This document shows, one piece after another, positions 1-12,672 of a stretch of DNA of 64,000 nucleotides (positions are counted from its first letter, which is position 1; every line of letters starts with the position of its first letter). The stretch spans positions 10,245,100 to 10,309,099 of the forward strand of contig NC_079496.1 in the NCBI RefSeq assembly GCF_030052815.1, in the 5' to 3' direction. The position numbers and the translations under genes were made by a program. Below the pieces are notes generated by a model. The model had not been told where the DNA came from and ran no database searches. It saw nothing but the letters and a program-made list of their open reading frames with translations. The stretch is from Hevea brasiliensis. Lineage: Eukaryota; Streptophyta; Magnoliopsida; Malpighiales; Euphorbiaceae.

Positions 1-3000
1 ACAGACTGCTAAAGTTACAAATATAAAATTTACATCATATAAATAATAAAAATTACATAGCGAGAATATAATAGTAAAAATAGACTTAAAAAAAAATTTT
101 TTTTTTCTATCCACTTTCTCATATAAAATAACTAAAAAATATAAAGAAAATATATTTTTTCACTATTTAATTTCTTGTCATTTCTATTACATAATTAAAA
201 ATAAGTTCTTAATCTTGACAACACATATATTAGTTTCTAGCCCTTAGAGGAATGGCATCCCATATGCTCACATGATGATAACCTTAAATTTATATGAGAG
301 AAAGAGAGACTTGCATTGAATAAGACACCTTGTATAAGCCCATCCACATGCAATAGCCTCATTCTTGCCTTATGCATGCATCTTTCTTTCCTAACCAAAT
401 GGCAAAGTATGGTCTCATGGTGTGATGAGACTTATGAGAGGGATGGCTTCCAATTCAGTGTTATATTACATTTCATGGTGAAAAGTTCCCAAAAGCACTG
501 AATAATAGGAATAAGCATTTATCAAGCTTTCAGAAAGTATTAAAATTTTATTTAATTAATTGATCATATACTTTGACTTTCTAAAAAATTAAATTTCTCA
601 CTTCCTTCTTAAACCAAACAAGTCCTTGTAGACCTCATCCTATCCACACAACACTATTGCTTAGGCTCAAAGCTTGTTCTTCTGTCAAGGAAAACAGGAC
701 ACGTGTCCATTGAAAATGTGACAAATTTTATAGGGTTATGAGATAATTGTTTGCCTTATATAATTAATCTACATTAATTAGATTGTATAACATAAGCTAC
801 AATGAAAATGATGGAACAAAGCTTTGCAAAAAAAAAGTCTCGTTCGTAGCTTCAAAGCTTCTTCAATTGAAGTGTCTTTTTTAATAACAAATCAACAAAG
901 TGTTCCTTTGCTAGCATTATGTACATATCTCACTAGTATATATACTATTCGTTTTCCTTTCATGATTATGTTAGTGAATGGTATATTCATTTGTTAACAG
1001 AAAAGAAAAGAGTGACCAATCAATGAATAACACATTGAGTATTTTAAAAAAAAAAAATTCACTCCACTTAATCATTCTTTGTTATCACACTATTTACTTT
1101 TTAATAAAAAAAATTATTATTTAATGTATCATTTTAATAAAATTAATTATTTAATTTTTATATTTTAAAAAATATATTGTAATATGACGTGTAAAACCGT
1201 GTATGGGTGTCGGTGGCACACAAATGCCACTTGGCGGTTTTCTTTGACTAACCATTGGCTACCACAAATACCAGAGCAGGCTCAGACACTTTCATGCAAT
1301 GTTTTTAATAATTATATTGTTTTTTACAACCACATATCTAATATAATTCATTAGAAAGCAAGTTTCCATCATTAAAATTAATATTTGCTTTCTAATGAAA
1401 TATTACCTTTTTCAATAATATTAATTATTTTAATAATTATTAACTATTAAATATTAATTATTAACAATTAATTATTTATATAGTAATTTAAAATAAAAAC
1501 ATTCCATAAAAATAATTATTAAATATAAAAATAATAATATAATCTTATTTATCTTAATCAAAACGTCAAAACACATGTGACTTTTAAAAGTTAAAAGGAA
1601 TAATTTTTCATAAACTACTCATTCGATCTCTAAATATTAATATAAATACTATATTATCAAACAATATAAATAAAAAAATTAATATTTTAATTATAATTAA
1701 AATATTAAAAATTATCTTAAAAATTATTGTCTAACAAAGTCCTTGTTGTATTTATATAATTAGAGATATCTTTCATCTGCTAAGAATGTCATGCTCTTTT
1801 CATTTATTTTAAAAGAAAATGAAACTATTTATATTAAGAGACAATATTCTAATATAATAATATTGAAAATACAAAAGGGTGCACAAAAAATAAAATGATA
1901 AAAATAACACTGGACCAAAGAGTAAAAAGAGCGAAAAGAAGGGGAAGGGCACAACCATTGTTGTGAAATCCGAACTAGTCAGGTCAATTAAATGGGAAAT
2001 GATGAAATTTGACCAGTTTAACCGGCATTTATAAAAATATTAATTGTATAACATATATGCAATATTTATTAAATAATATTCGGATGAATAATATATTAAT
2101 TCAATGTAACTATTGACGCTCTCTCTTCATTTTTTTTAAATTTTTTTTGACACCAGATTGGGTTTGAAGCCCTTGGACACCAGAATAAAGTACGAAAACA
2201 AGGAAAAGAAAAAGAATGAAATCCATTTTACAGCTAAACCGTATACACAAGAACTAAATATGTTGGATTTTAATCAGCTTTTTGGCATGGCAAAAGCCAA
2301 CAAGAGATTGGACATAACCTTTTGTCTCTTTAACCATGTGCTGGGCATGTGGGATGTTGGATTTTCTCTTGATAACTACCGAGAAATTCGGATGTTCATT
2401 TTGGATCTTGATTAACACACATCACTATTCCAAAGATTTCGCCTTTGCAAAATAATAAGTTGGCACATTTCAGGAAAGTGAACATGTCCCTTTTGTATCT
2501 CACTACGTTATTCTACCTTTCTAAATTCTGGCCAATTTCTTCCCTCCTCTTATGCCCAGCTTGGTACGGATGGTGGTCCAATCCAATTCCAAAGAAAATG
2601 TTCATGAAAAACAAATGTTATTCAGGGTTAATCAAACGAACTTCTCATGTCAAGACATGCTATAAATTATGCTGAAAAGTCAAGACAATGACCATGACCA
2701 TCCTCATAGTACTAACCCTTGCTTTATATGCTAAACTGTTAAAGGTTTGATACTTTAATTGATAAATCTCAAGCTCAAATCCCATTTTTTAGTTTAGCTC
2801 ATGTATTATTAACCTACAATATATATAAATATGTTATTATCTCCTCATAAGACTAGTGAAGTCGAAGTTTAAACCCCCCTATGTGCCAATGATACAAATG
2901 TAAGATCAATTTTCATATGAAGCAATAATTATTCTGAATAGACCTTCTATAAAGAATAATGGTGGCAAAATCTAAAAATTTAATTCATTTTGCAACAGAT

Positions 3001-3035
3001 AGATATGCATGATTAGGTGATCATAACAGCAGACC
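1..3035. other. Intergenic AT-rich DNA downstream of WEX, no gene seen
   Basis: I find no recognisable gene. The stretch is AT-rich with many short A and T runs. Open frames at 316-501, 2158-2415 and 2445-2675 are short and show no family motif or splice-linked continuation. It lies beyond the stop codon of the minus-strand WEX gene, so its right edge should hold that gene's 3' UTR. A less AT-rich patch at about 1190-1280 could be remnant promoter or transposon DNA, but nothing in it can be named. Confidence 0.6.
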
Positions 3036-6000
3036 TCATTGTTGTGTGACAACTCTCACTTCCTCACTTCTTTCAGCAGTTGCATCCTTTGCATCTGGGA
3101 GACTTTTTAACACCTATATAATAACAAAAGCAAAGGTAATATCAGAAATGCCACTACAAAAATAACGGCAATTATTGAGAATTACCTGGTAAAGCTGCCA
3201 AGAAGCAAAAGCATCTGTGGCAGCATACTCTAGTTGATTCTTTGATAAAACATCTACTTCCCAGTTTCCCAGTCTAATTTTGTTCGACTTTTGAAGCTGC
3301 AAGATTTTACTCACTACATTAGGAATTCCCATAAAAAAAGGCCAAAATAACTTGGAAGACATCAAATGACATATTCCAGTCAGTTGCCAATGAACTACTA
3401 GTACTAAGGCATTTGTAAAGACAACAAAAGAGTGATGCCCAAACATTGTCAACTAATAGGAATTAAAGATTAGGGACTTCTAAAACAACTGCACGAGAAT
3501 AAAGAAAGCTACTGAAATAGGAGATGAAAGAAATAGGGAGATAATGAGGATCCATGTAATTAGCATAACTATTGTAAATCATTCATCAGATTAAGTCTCT
3601 AAATGATGCAGATTTGAAAATGCATCTTATGCTCATTCATATGCACGTTATGTAAAACTATTTGCATCAAATTGGCCCATAATTGCAACAGTGGATTCTC
3701 TTATCCACCAGTCTCTTTAAGATTTAAATTACAATGCATTAAATCCAGCAAATGCACATGCATCTTCTCCCTGCAGCACAGACCATTTCCCCTTCAAGGG
3801 TATAACACGCTATAATTATAGTAATTAACCTCGGGGAAGGGTTTGCATTGACAATGAATACGGCTTTATTCAAAGCTTATTTTTATTTTCATCATTCTTT
3901 CCTTATAGCTGTGGCTAACAAAAGTTTTCTACAAGAAATGTAAATTGTCCAGTAATTAAATCATATCAAAGAAATTTTACATCTTTACAACTTATAGCAA
4001 ATTCCCCATGCTGTCATAGTGAAATGCAATGGATTCAGGGTCAACGAGTCCCATTTTTCATAGTTGTTTAAATGATCACAAGTTACAGCTGTGATTTATT
4101 AAGATTGGATATAGGCAATCAGGAATAAGTTTGAGAAAACACCGGTACTCAAAGAAAAGCCAGGACATAAGCTGTTTGCAGAAAAGTTATCTCAACTGAA
4201 TGTCTAAGACTTGACTTCCAGGAATTTTTGCCTCCATCATTAGCTAGATGAGATACATACCTCTTTAGAAATGAGCTTTTCAGTTAGAGATTGAAGACCC
4301 CAACTTTTAGGTTCCCCGCCAAGTTTTTTATTTGCCAGATAAGAAAGGTCCTCCACTGCTTTAACAGATATTTTATAGTCTTTAAAAAACTTCACAGAAT
4401 CATTGTGAATGCCAACTCCAACCTGTAAATATGTAAATCATTGCAAATGAACATATAATGCAAAACAAAGAATTCAAACACATAAGAAACAAATGTAGAA
4501 ACTTCTGGAAGAGATCTTATGAACTTTTAGCAGTGTAGAATTCTCAAGAAGAAACTGCAGTGTCTCTGTGATTCCAGAATGAAAAATATGCATCACATGA
4601 CAATAATCAGTGCCGCAGCATAACTGCATAACTGCAACTTTTCCAGGCAAAACACCTACAAAGGACAATTCTTCTTAGAAACACTGACATAAAAGCCTCA
4701 TTTAATTTCCAAAGAATATATCTAGCATGTGGCAACTATTGCACAAAAGCCAAAGTAAGAAATTTTCAGCCTCTATCTTCCTGGAAGACCAAGCAATTCC
4801 ATGTAACACTTTAACTGTCTTGTTCAATATTGTTGGACTCATTCTTCTTCCGTATTATACACACACACACACACAGATGATGTCTTCAGGAAACACATAT
4901 TTGTTACATGTAGGCATATAGCAAAAACATGATAGTAGCTAATCCCAAATTATCAGCCTACCAGGTATAGGAGTGTAGTACCATAAAAAGCACAACTCAT
5001 AGAAAAGAGAATCTACTTCTAGCATGCCTTAGAATTCAATGTCATCAATCACCCTTGATGTTTATAGCTGCACCAGCAAGATACTGAAAATCATAGCAAT
5101 GGAAGGGTCTTCTTCCATCAAAAACGTTAAAACTAACCAGTATGTAGCTAAGGTTCTGACTTGAAGAACCTTTGAGAGGAATAGGGCATCAAAAAACACA
5201 AGTTTTATGGATTAAAATCATAATTACACCATTGAGGAAAAGAAAGAGGAAGAAGGAAAAGAAGGGAGACTATGAGTTAGATTATACTTATAACCCAAAA
5301 AAAAAAAAACTGAACATATTCCATTTTCCCCATTCAAAAACTACAACTCAACTCAACTCAACTCAACTAAGCTTTTATCCCAAAAATTTAGGATCGGCTA
5401 TATGGATTCTATTTCTCTACTCTAATCAATTTTTAATTAAATCCTCAAAAATGTGTAATGCTTCTAGGTCATACTGTACTACTCTCCTCCAAGTCAGTTT
5501 AGGTCTACCATTTCTTTTCTTTCTATCTTCCAACCTAATGTGCTCTACTTGTCTAACTGGAACCTCCGGATGTCTACGCTTCACATGACCAAACCACCTC
5601 AATCTCCCTTCTCTCAACTTATCCTCAATTGGTACCACTCCTTCCTTTTCTCTAATACTCTCATTACGGATTTTATCTAGTCTAGTATGGCCACTCATCT
5701 ACCTTATCATTCTTATCTCCGCAACTCTTATCTTAGACACATACGACTTCTTCAGTGCCCAACACTCACTACCATATAATATGGCCGGTCGTATAGCTGT
5801 ACGATAAAATTTTCTTTTCAACTTATTAGGAATCTTGCGATCACATAAAACTCCCGTGGCACATCTCCACTTCAACCATCCGACTTTAATTCTATGGCTA
5901 ACATCCTCCTCACATCCCTCATCTACTTGAAGGATTGAGCCGAGATATTTAAAGTGATTACTTTGGGACAGTACCACTCCATCCAAACTAATTCCTTCCC

Positions 6001-9000
6001 TATCACCAATTCGGCCTTCACTGAACTTGCAATGCATGTATTCTGTCTTTGTTCTACTTAACTTAAAGCCCTTTAACTCTAGAATACTTCTCCAAAGCTC
6101 TAGCTTTCTATTGACTCCTTCTCGCGTCTCATCTATCAGAACTATATCATACTCAAACATCATGCATCAAGGAATACTCTCTTGTATATGTTTCGTCAAT
6201 TCATCTAAAACTAATATAAAAAGGTAAGGGCTTACAGCTGAACCTTGGTGTAATCCAACTAAGATAGGAAAATCTCTTGTATCCCCTCCCACTGTGCGCA
6301 CAATAGTAGTTGCTTATTCATACATATCTTTCAACACTTATATGTATCTAATAGATACCCTCTTTTATTCTAAAACTCTCCATAAGACATCTCTTGGAAC
6401 ACTATTATAAGCCTTCTCCAAATTAATAAAAACCATGTGTAGATCTTTCTTCACATCTCTATATTTCTCCATCAAGCTTCTAATGAGAAAGATCGCTTCC
6501 ATAGTTGAACGACCGAGCATGAAGCCAAATTGATTGGGAGAGATAGAAGTATCATGACGTAGTCGATGTTCCACAACTCTCTCCCACAACTTCATAGTAT
6601 GGCTCATGAGTTTAATTACCCTATAGTTTGAGCAACTCTATATGTCTCCCTTATTTTTAAAAATAAGTACTAAAATACTCCTCCTCCATTCATCATGCAT
6701 TTTCTTTGAGTTTAGAATCTTATTAAACAATTTAGTTAACCATGCCACTCTCATATCCCCCAAACACTTCCACACTTCAATTGGTATTCTATCAGGTCCA
6801 CAGGCTTTACCCACTTTCATTCTCTTAAGTGCTTCTTTTACTTCTGAAGATCTAATACTTCTAGTATAATTCACATTATTTTCTATTGCTCTGTAGTCTA
6901 TATTCACGCTATTACCATTTTGACTATTATTAAAGAGATCATCAAAATAATTTCTCCATCTTTTTTTAATGTCTTCATCTTTCACCAATATTTTTCCTTC
7001 TTTATCCTTAATGCACCTAACTTGATTGATATCTTGACATTTCTTTTCTCTCCTCCTTGCTAATCTATAAATATATTTCTCCCCTTCTTTAGTTCTAAGT
7101 TTCTCATATAACTTTTCAAAGGCTTGCGCTCTTGCTTGACTAACTGCCTTTTTTGCCTCTTTCTTTGCTATCTTACACTGTTCGTATGCCTCATTATTAT
7201 CACACTTAGGTAATTTCTTATACCATTCCCTCTTTCTCTTCACTGCCTTTTGTACTTCCTTATTCCACCACCATCTCTCTTTTAAGGGTAGTCCATGTCC
7301 TCTAGACTCTCCAAGTACTTTTCTAGCTACTTCTCTAATCTTTGATGCCATCTGTATTCATATACTATTGGCCTCCATATCCAGCTTCCATACTTTGAAC
7401 TCGAGAAGCTCATTTTTGAACTTCACTTATTTTACTTCTTTGAACTCCCACCACTTTGTTCGAGCTACACTATTTCTTCTGACCTTACTTGAATTGTTAC
7501 TAAACTTGACATCCAAGACCACTAACCGATGTTGACTTGTTAAAGCCTCTCTTGGAATAACCTTGCAATACTTGCATAGAGCTCTATTTATCTTCCTGGT
7601 TAAGAGGAAGTCAATTTGGCTTCTATGTTGCCCACTTTTGAAAGTCACTAAATGTGACTCTCTTTTTATAAAGTAGGGTATTTGCTAGTATTAGATCGTA
7701 TGCCATAGCAAAATCCATCATAATTTATCCCTCCTCATTTTGGCTATTAAAATTAAAACCTCCATGAACATTCTCAGAACCTTGCCTATCACTTCCTACA
7801 TGTCCATTCAAATCTTCCCCAATGAAAACATTCTCTTCATTCGATATGCTTTGCATTAGATCATCCATATCTTCCCAGAACCTTTGTTTACTCTCACTAT
7901 CTAGTCCTATTTGTGGAGCATAAGCACTAATTACATTTATTGTTTCTCCTTCTAGTACTAGCTTTACAAGTATAATTCTATTTCCTACTCTTTTCATAAC
8001 TATTAGAGTATCTTTCAATGTTTTGTCTATAATTATGCCCACTCCGTTCTTATTTCTCTACTTTCCGGTAAATTACAGTTTGTACCCTGAATTACCCACT
8101 TCTTTGCTTTTCTCTTCTACCCATTTAATCTCCTAAATGCAAACAATATTCACCCTTCTCCTTTCCAAGGTATCCACAAGCTCTATTAATTTTCCTGTAA
8201 GTGATCCAACATTCCAACTACTAACCACAAACATAAATAAGATAATAAACCTATAACTCCAACCACTCAATTTAGAACATTTATAGCAGTGGACATGTTT
8301 CTATTGCTAGTTATGTTATCATACATGCATCTCAAAATAGGTTTATAAACAAAAATGCTAACAATGCGTGAATGCGAATCCATCAACTTGTAGAGATTAG
8401 ACAGAGCTGATTATAATCAACAATATTCAAAAGAACTACTAAACAAACCTCTTCTAAAAGATGGTCTCCATTCAATATCAAATCCCACAATAACTTGACC
8501 CATTTCTCCTTGTTTAGCTTCAAGACTCTGTAAAAGCTCCCTTGCAGCCTTTTCTACTTCCACTGGAGTTCTACTATACAAGATGTGACCACCAAACTTT
8601 AGTGTAGGATATCTCGTCTTTATGTTAGCTGCTATTCAAGACATGATAATAACGATAATGTTACAACAATTTCTTCTTTTATTACACTTAAGTCCTAACA
8701 AAAGTAGAAAAAAGGACATGCACATAATAAAGCCAGTAACAGTAGGTTTATTAAAAAAATCACTAAAATTTTCCATAGGTACACCAGGGCTGGGGTTTTG
8801 GCCTAAATACTTAACCCATAAAATCTCCACTATAAGAATGTAAAATGCTACCCTATTGCCCAGCATTTAGTTAAAACTCTTGAAACAAGCGTGGCAGACC
8901 ATAATGAAGCACAAAAAAATTCATGGTCCTATTGAATTTACTTGTTAAAATCCATTATGCTCCAATTTGCAATAGAGGACAACAAAGAGCTTCCAGAGAA

Positions 9001-9821
9001 GATCTAAATTTAAATTCGAACAGTAACAAGATCACACACAAAATTATATATTATCACCATGGTTCTATTGAATTTTACTTGTTAAAATCCATTATGCTCC
9101 ATTTTGCAATAGAGGATCAACAAGGAGCTTCCAGAGAATATCTAAATTTAAATTCGAACAATGATAAGATCACACACAAAATTATATACTAAATCACAAT
9201 AAACCAGTTCCAAAATGTTAATTATAAAAGATGATATGGCCGCAAAAATGCATTAGTAGAACATCAATAAATGTCTCTTTTCCAGATTCAAATTCATAAC
9301 GGACGAGATACAGAAAATGAAATGCACCATCAAGCAAAACAATGGGCGAGAAATGAAAACAAAACGCTAAATGCTAGCGAAACGAAAGCAACACAAAAAG
9401 CACAATTGGGAGATTTTAAACAAACAAATGCATTAGAGACACTGAGCGGTGGAATCGAGTAACTGGCGGGAAATGGGGAAAAAAGGGATTCTGGTATACA
9501 AAAGACAAGCATAAAATAAGTACCTTGACAAGGAGATAGTGAAAAGGGTCTACAGAGACCCAGAACGGAATTGGGCAACTGGCGGCAAGTTTTCTTCATA
9601 TCTAGGTCATTTTGGGGATGTGAACGTCGTTTCCTGATAACGGATGATGAAGGAGTACCATTCGCAGATGTGGACCGTTGAAATGCGGCTTCAATAGCAT
9701 CAATGGCTTGGAGCTCTTCCTCTGTGAGGGGTTGATCCCAGTCTGGAACTGAAACAGATGGAGAAGAATGAGAAGCGATTTCGCTGTTATTGTCAGCGTT
9801 ACTGATCTCTTGGGAATGCAT
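3036..9821 (-). CDS. WEX: WEX, Werner-syndrome-like 3'-5' exonuclease (DEDDy family), six exons
   Basis: Minus-strand exons, in coding order: 9821-9524, 8628-8449, 4655-4525, 4422-4261, 3296-3186, 3113-3036. All introns are GT-AG and the phases join to 319 codons plus TGA; Arabidopsis WEX is slightly shorter. Residues 1-99 are a polar N-terminal tail with an acidic [15 protein letters not shown] segment. The exonuclease domain runs from about residue 109 to 300. The four acidic positions and the tyrosine of the DEDDy family are all present: D150 and E152 in FDIEWRPSF (Exo I), D211 in GIHNDSV (Exo II), and Y281 and D285 in [10 protein letters not shown] (Exo III). By family it should be a metal-dependent 3'-5' DNA exonuclease acting in the nucleus; there is no helicase domain, as expected for plant WEX. 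Intron 2 (8448-4656, 3.8 kb) is swollen by a LINE. The start was chosen because exon 1 opens the frame and splices in phase. Confidence is high for identity and good for exon edges. Confidence 0.93.
4859..4875. repeat. (AC)n microsatellite
   Basis: A 17-bp AC run lies in intron 2 of WEX, between exon 3 and the LINE insertion. It has no coding role. Confidence 0.85.
5344..5368. repeat. (CAACT)5 tail, the 3' end of the RTE LINE
   Basis: Five perfect CAACT units mark the 3' boundary of the minus-strand LINE. Plant RTE elements commonly end in short tandem units instead of poly(A), so this both classifies the element and fixes one edge. Confidence 0.85.
5344..8240 (-). mobile_element. RTE-type non-LTR retrotransposon (LINE), degenerate, in WEX intron 2
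   Basis: Read on the minus strand, this has the domain order of an RTE-clade LINE. An AP-type endonuclease comes first: WNVGSLTGK near 8200 and an [13 protein letters not shown] block followed by EDLNGHVG within 8042-7725. A reverse transcriptase follows: [16 protein letters not shown] near 6790, an [20 protein letters not shown] palm segment near 6400 and a YDIVLID block near 6140. A C-terminal RTE tail with GHVKRRHPE lies near 5580. The 3' end (left side) is five CAACT units at 5344-5368, so the sense strand ends in (AGTTG)5, the short-repeat tail usual for RTE elements rather than poly(A). The reading frame is broken into several pieces by stops and shifts, an in-frame stop replaces the residue just before the endonuclease glutamate, and the RT catalytic box reads YDIVLID with the first Asp-containing part altered. 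It is dead. The 5' edge is approximate and I could not find a target duplication. Confidence 0.88.
8922..9193. repeat. Two-copy direct tandem repeat, period 136 bp, in WEX intron 1
   Basis: Copy 1 starts at 8922 (CATGGTCCTATTGAATT) and copy 2 at 9058 (CATGGTTCTATTGAATT). The copies run head-to-tail with only scattered substitutions and one- or two-base indels. They lie in intron 1 of WEX (9523-8629) between exons 2 and 1. Both copies end in the same ACACACAAAATTATATA motif. No open frame of interest is present, so I read it as a simple local duplication. Confidence 0.9.
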
Positions 9822-12672
9822 AATAATTTTAATTTGGCCTGTGTGGGGAGTGTTTGTAGGGAGTTTGATTGAATTTGTTTGGCAAATGGGAAAGTAGGAG
9901 AAAATGAGAGAATTTCCGATCAGAGAGGTACTCGGTTTTAGCGCGCATCTGTATTATATATCCGATTTTTCCACTTCCAGCTTCGCGCTTTACAAATATT
10001 TTGAATGTATAGTTTTTCGGGAAATACACCCAATTGATTTTTTTTTTATTTTGGAATAAAAAAATCAGATTTCTACAATTTTGGGAAAATTAATTTTAAT
10101 TATCATTTCATGTTTAATAGTTATTTTAAAAAATATATATTTAACTTTTTATTTTTAAGAATTATTTATTTATTTTGTAAACAGTTATTTACAAATATAA
10201 TGCAAAACTCACTTATATTTATTTAGATAAATATAACAATATATTGAATTCAAATATTTCTTTATTTGAAATCCAATAATGAAATTTCATATGCTCTAAC
10301 TGGGTTTCCGTCGTAGATACGGTTTTGCTCTTTTTGACAAATTTGTGCTCATTGGCAGGACTTGTTGAAGATCTATTTGTGTGCTGGTTCTCGTATGTTG
10401 AGATGCTCGTGGGTTTTGACTTGGCAGTATTGGCTTAACGGAAGAGAGAGTTTGCGAAGGAGTCCGCCCGCTAGAGTCTCTTAAGATTGACTCAAGGCTA
10501 TTTATGATAAATTGAAATTGCCTTCGACCTCGGTGAGTAACACTTTTCTTTGCCCACAAGTAGATGCCAGGAGAGCTTGTTGTCCATGTGGTCACTGACA
10601 GAGCCATGTGTTTATGTTCTTATACTAAATTTTATTAAGTATAAGATTTTGGGGTTTTAAAAGTTTTAAAGAGTTTAATAATAATTTTATAAAAAAAATT
10701 TTAAATTCTTTATTGAATGAATAACATGAAAGTGAAATACAAATCGCTTTAAAAAAAATTTCAGATCATTATTATTTTTTGGCTTTGTATTATTTATTAA
10801 TTTTATTTTATCATTTTTTTCGTCTAATCCACACTTATTAATTTTTATTTTTTAAAATTTAAATTATTAAATAAAATTCTATCATAATTTTTTCATATTT
10901 TTTTATCAATTTAAAATATTAATATATTTTTTTATAATTTTATTACTATTTTAATATTTTTTTCTTACTGAAATGTCTTCGTACTTAAGTTAGAAAAAAA
11001 AAAATCTTTTTTAATATTAGAAATTAAACCATATCATTTATTTTATTTAATTTATAATTTTAATTAAATTTATTTGTCATAATTTTTTAAAAAATATAAA
11101 TTTGAGATAAATTAAGTAAATTTTTAATGTTAGACTATCAATATACTTTAGATTTAGTAAATTACCATATTAATCATTCATTATATATTTCAATAAATAG
11201 TAATTTTATTTAATTTTTAACAAATTAGTTTAAAAAAATTAAAATATTTATTTTTATCATTATATTTATTAAATATTTACATTTTTATAGTTATAAAATG
11301 ATTCTACTAATTAATTATGTAAAACAATTATAATTAATTAATTAATTTCTTTAATTAATATTTAAATAAATAATTTATTCATAAATTATATATTTTAATT
11401 GAGTCTTTTAAATTAAATATCTGACTCTGTCACTCTCTGTGGTCCAGCCGACCGCTGAGGTGTATGCTATAGATAGCATTTAGAAGTTTGTAGGCGGTGT
11501 TAACTCACCCATTTGCTTTGGGTATATTATTCATCATTCTATGTACCAACCATGACTCTGGGTATTCGACGAAGTTGATACGGTGCCTCGGATGATTGGG
11601 CTGCATGAGTGTTCAAGCTAACCGTCGATGCTATCTAGCAGCTAGGGTGCTTTTGCTAGCGCTGGTTCTAGGCCTCATTTCATATTTTTGTAATCTTGTA
11701 GTCTTATCCATTGGAGCTTTGATAATGCAATGTTTGCATGTTAAAAAATAATAATAATAAAAATAAAATAATAATTTAATTCAGTAATATTAAAGGTTAT
11801 TTCTATAACATTAAAGTTTCGACAAAAGATATAAACTTTAATTAGAACTTATTGTAAGAAAAAATAATAAAATAAATAAAATTTAGTATTTTAACATTCA
11901 ATTAAAAAAATTTAACCAATTAGGTACTTTAATTTTTTTTTTCAATTTTTTTATCTACAAGTCTTAATTTAATAATATTAAAATTAAATTTAAGATAGTA
12001 AAAGTTATATTTTTCATTCTTGCCGTTGCTAAATTAAAAACAATTTTTTTTTTCAATGCATATTCCAAAAGTACCTAATCCAACCATTTTTGGGTACGTA
12101 GATAAGCAAGTCTCCTCTGTTGCCATCGGGCCGGCGTCGGCTCAAACTGAATTGTAACTATGGTTTCTAGTTGATTGAAAGTGTAAAGTTGAATCAACTC
12201 TTAAAATTTCAATATTTTACTTTGATTCAATTTAATTCTCATAAAATTAAATGCTATATTTTTTAAAATTTTGAATAAAATTTTGATTTAATTCAAATAA
12301 TTTTCAGCCAAATTTAAATATAATTTAAATATAATTTAATTAATTTTTATTTAATTTAAGTCGATATAATTTTAATTTAATTCTCATTATAAATTAATTA
12401 TGACCATATCTAATTATAATTATTACCAATTCATAGTTATATTAAATTGATGAATGCCTCATACTTTTTTTTTCTTTTTTCTAGCCTAAAAATATAAGAA
12501 AATTAATGAAAAATTAATTTATAAAAAATTAAAAACTAAATTTTAAATATTTAATTCCTAATTAAAACTATTTGATAATATATAAAATAATATTAAAAGG
12601 GTTTTTATTTAATTTATAAATTGATCAAATTAATTTATGCTTATAAATTTTTCATGTTAGTGTTTTATAAAA
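9822..12672. other. AT-rich WEX/RAD50 divergent intergenic region with two GC-richer islands
   Basis: No intact gene is seen. Immediately upstream of WEX (9822-10020) should be its promoter and 5' UTR. Two less AT-rich islands stand out: 10290-10620, unidentified, and 11430-11745, possibly the 3' end of a LINE. The remainder is very AT-rich with long A and T runs. A patch around 12120-12180 (TCGGGCCGGCGTCGGCTC and following) resembles ends of degenerate repeats but cannot be classified. Confidence 0.55.
11430..11770 (+). mobile_element. Possible 5'-truncated LINE 3' end
   Basis: A GC-richer block ends in TTTTTGTAATCTTGTAGTC, then ATAATGCAATGTTTGCATG, then an A-rich tail with AATAATAATAATAAA. 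That arrangement (a short 3' UTR with TTTGTAAT and an A-rich tail) is typical of plant L1-type LINE 3' ends. No reverse-transcriptase motif is left, so this is an inference from layout only. A small gene fragment is the alternative. Confidence 0.35.

Noticed and set aside
5172..5588. 138-codon plus-strand frame near the LINE
   Set aside because: It crosses the LINE tail and reads the LINE coding strand backwards; no motif.
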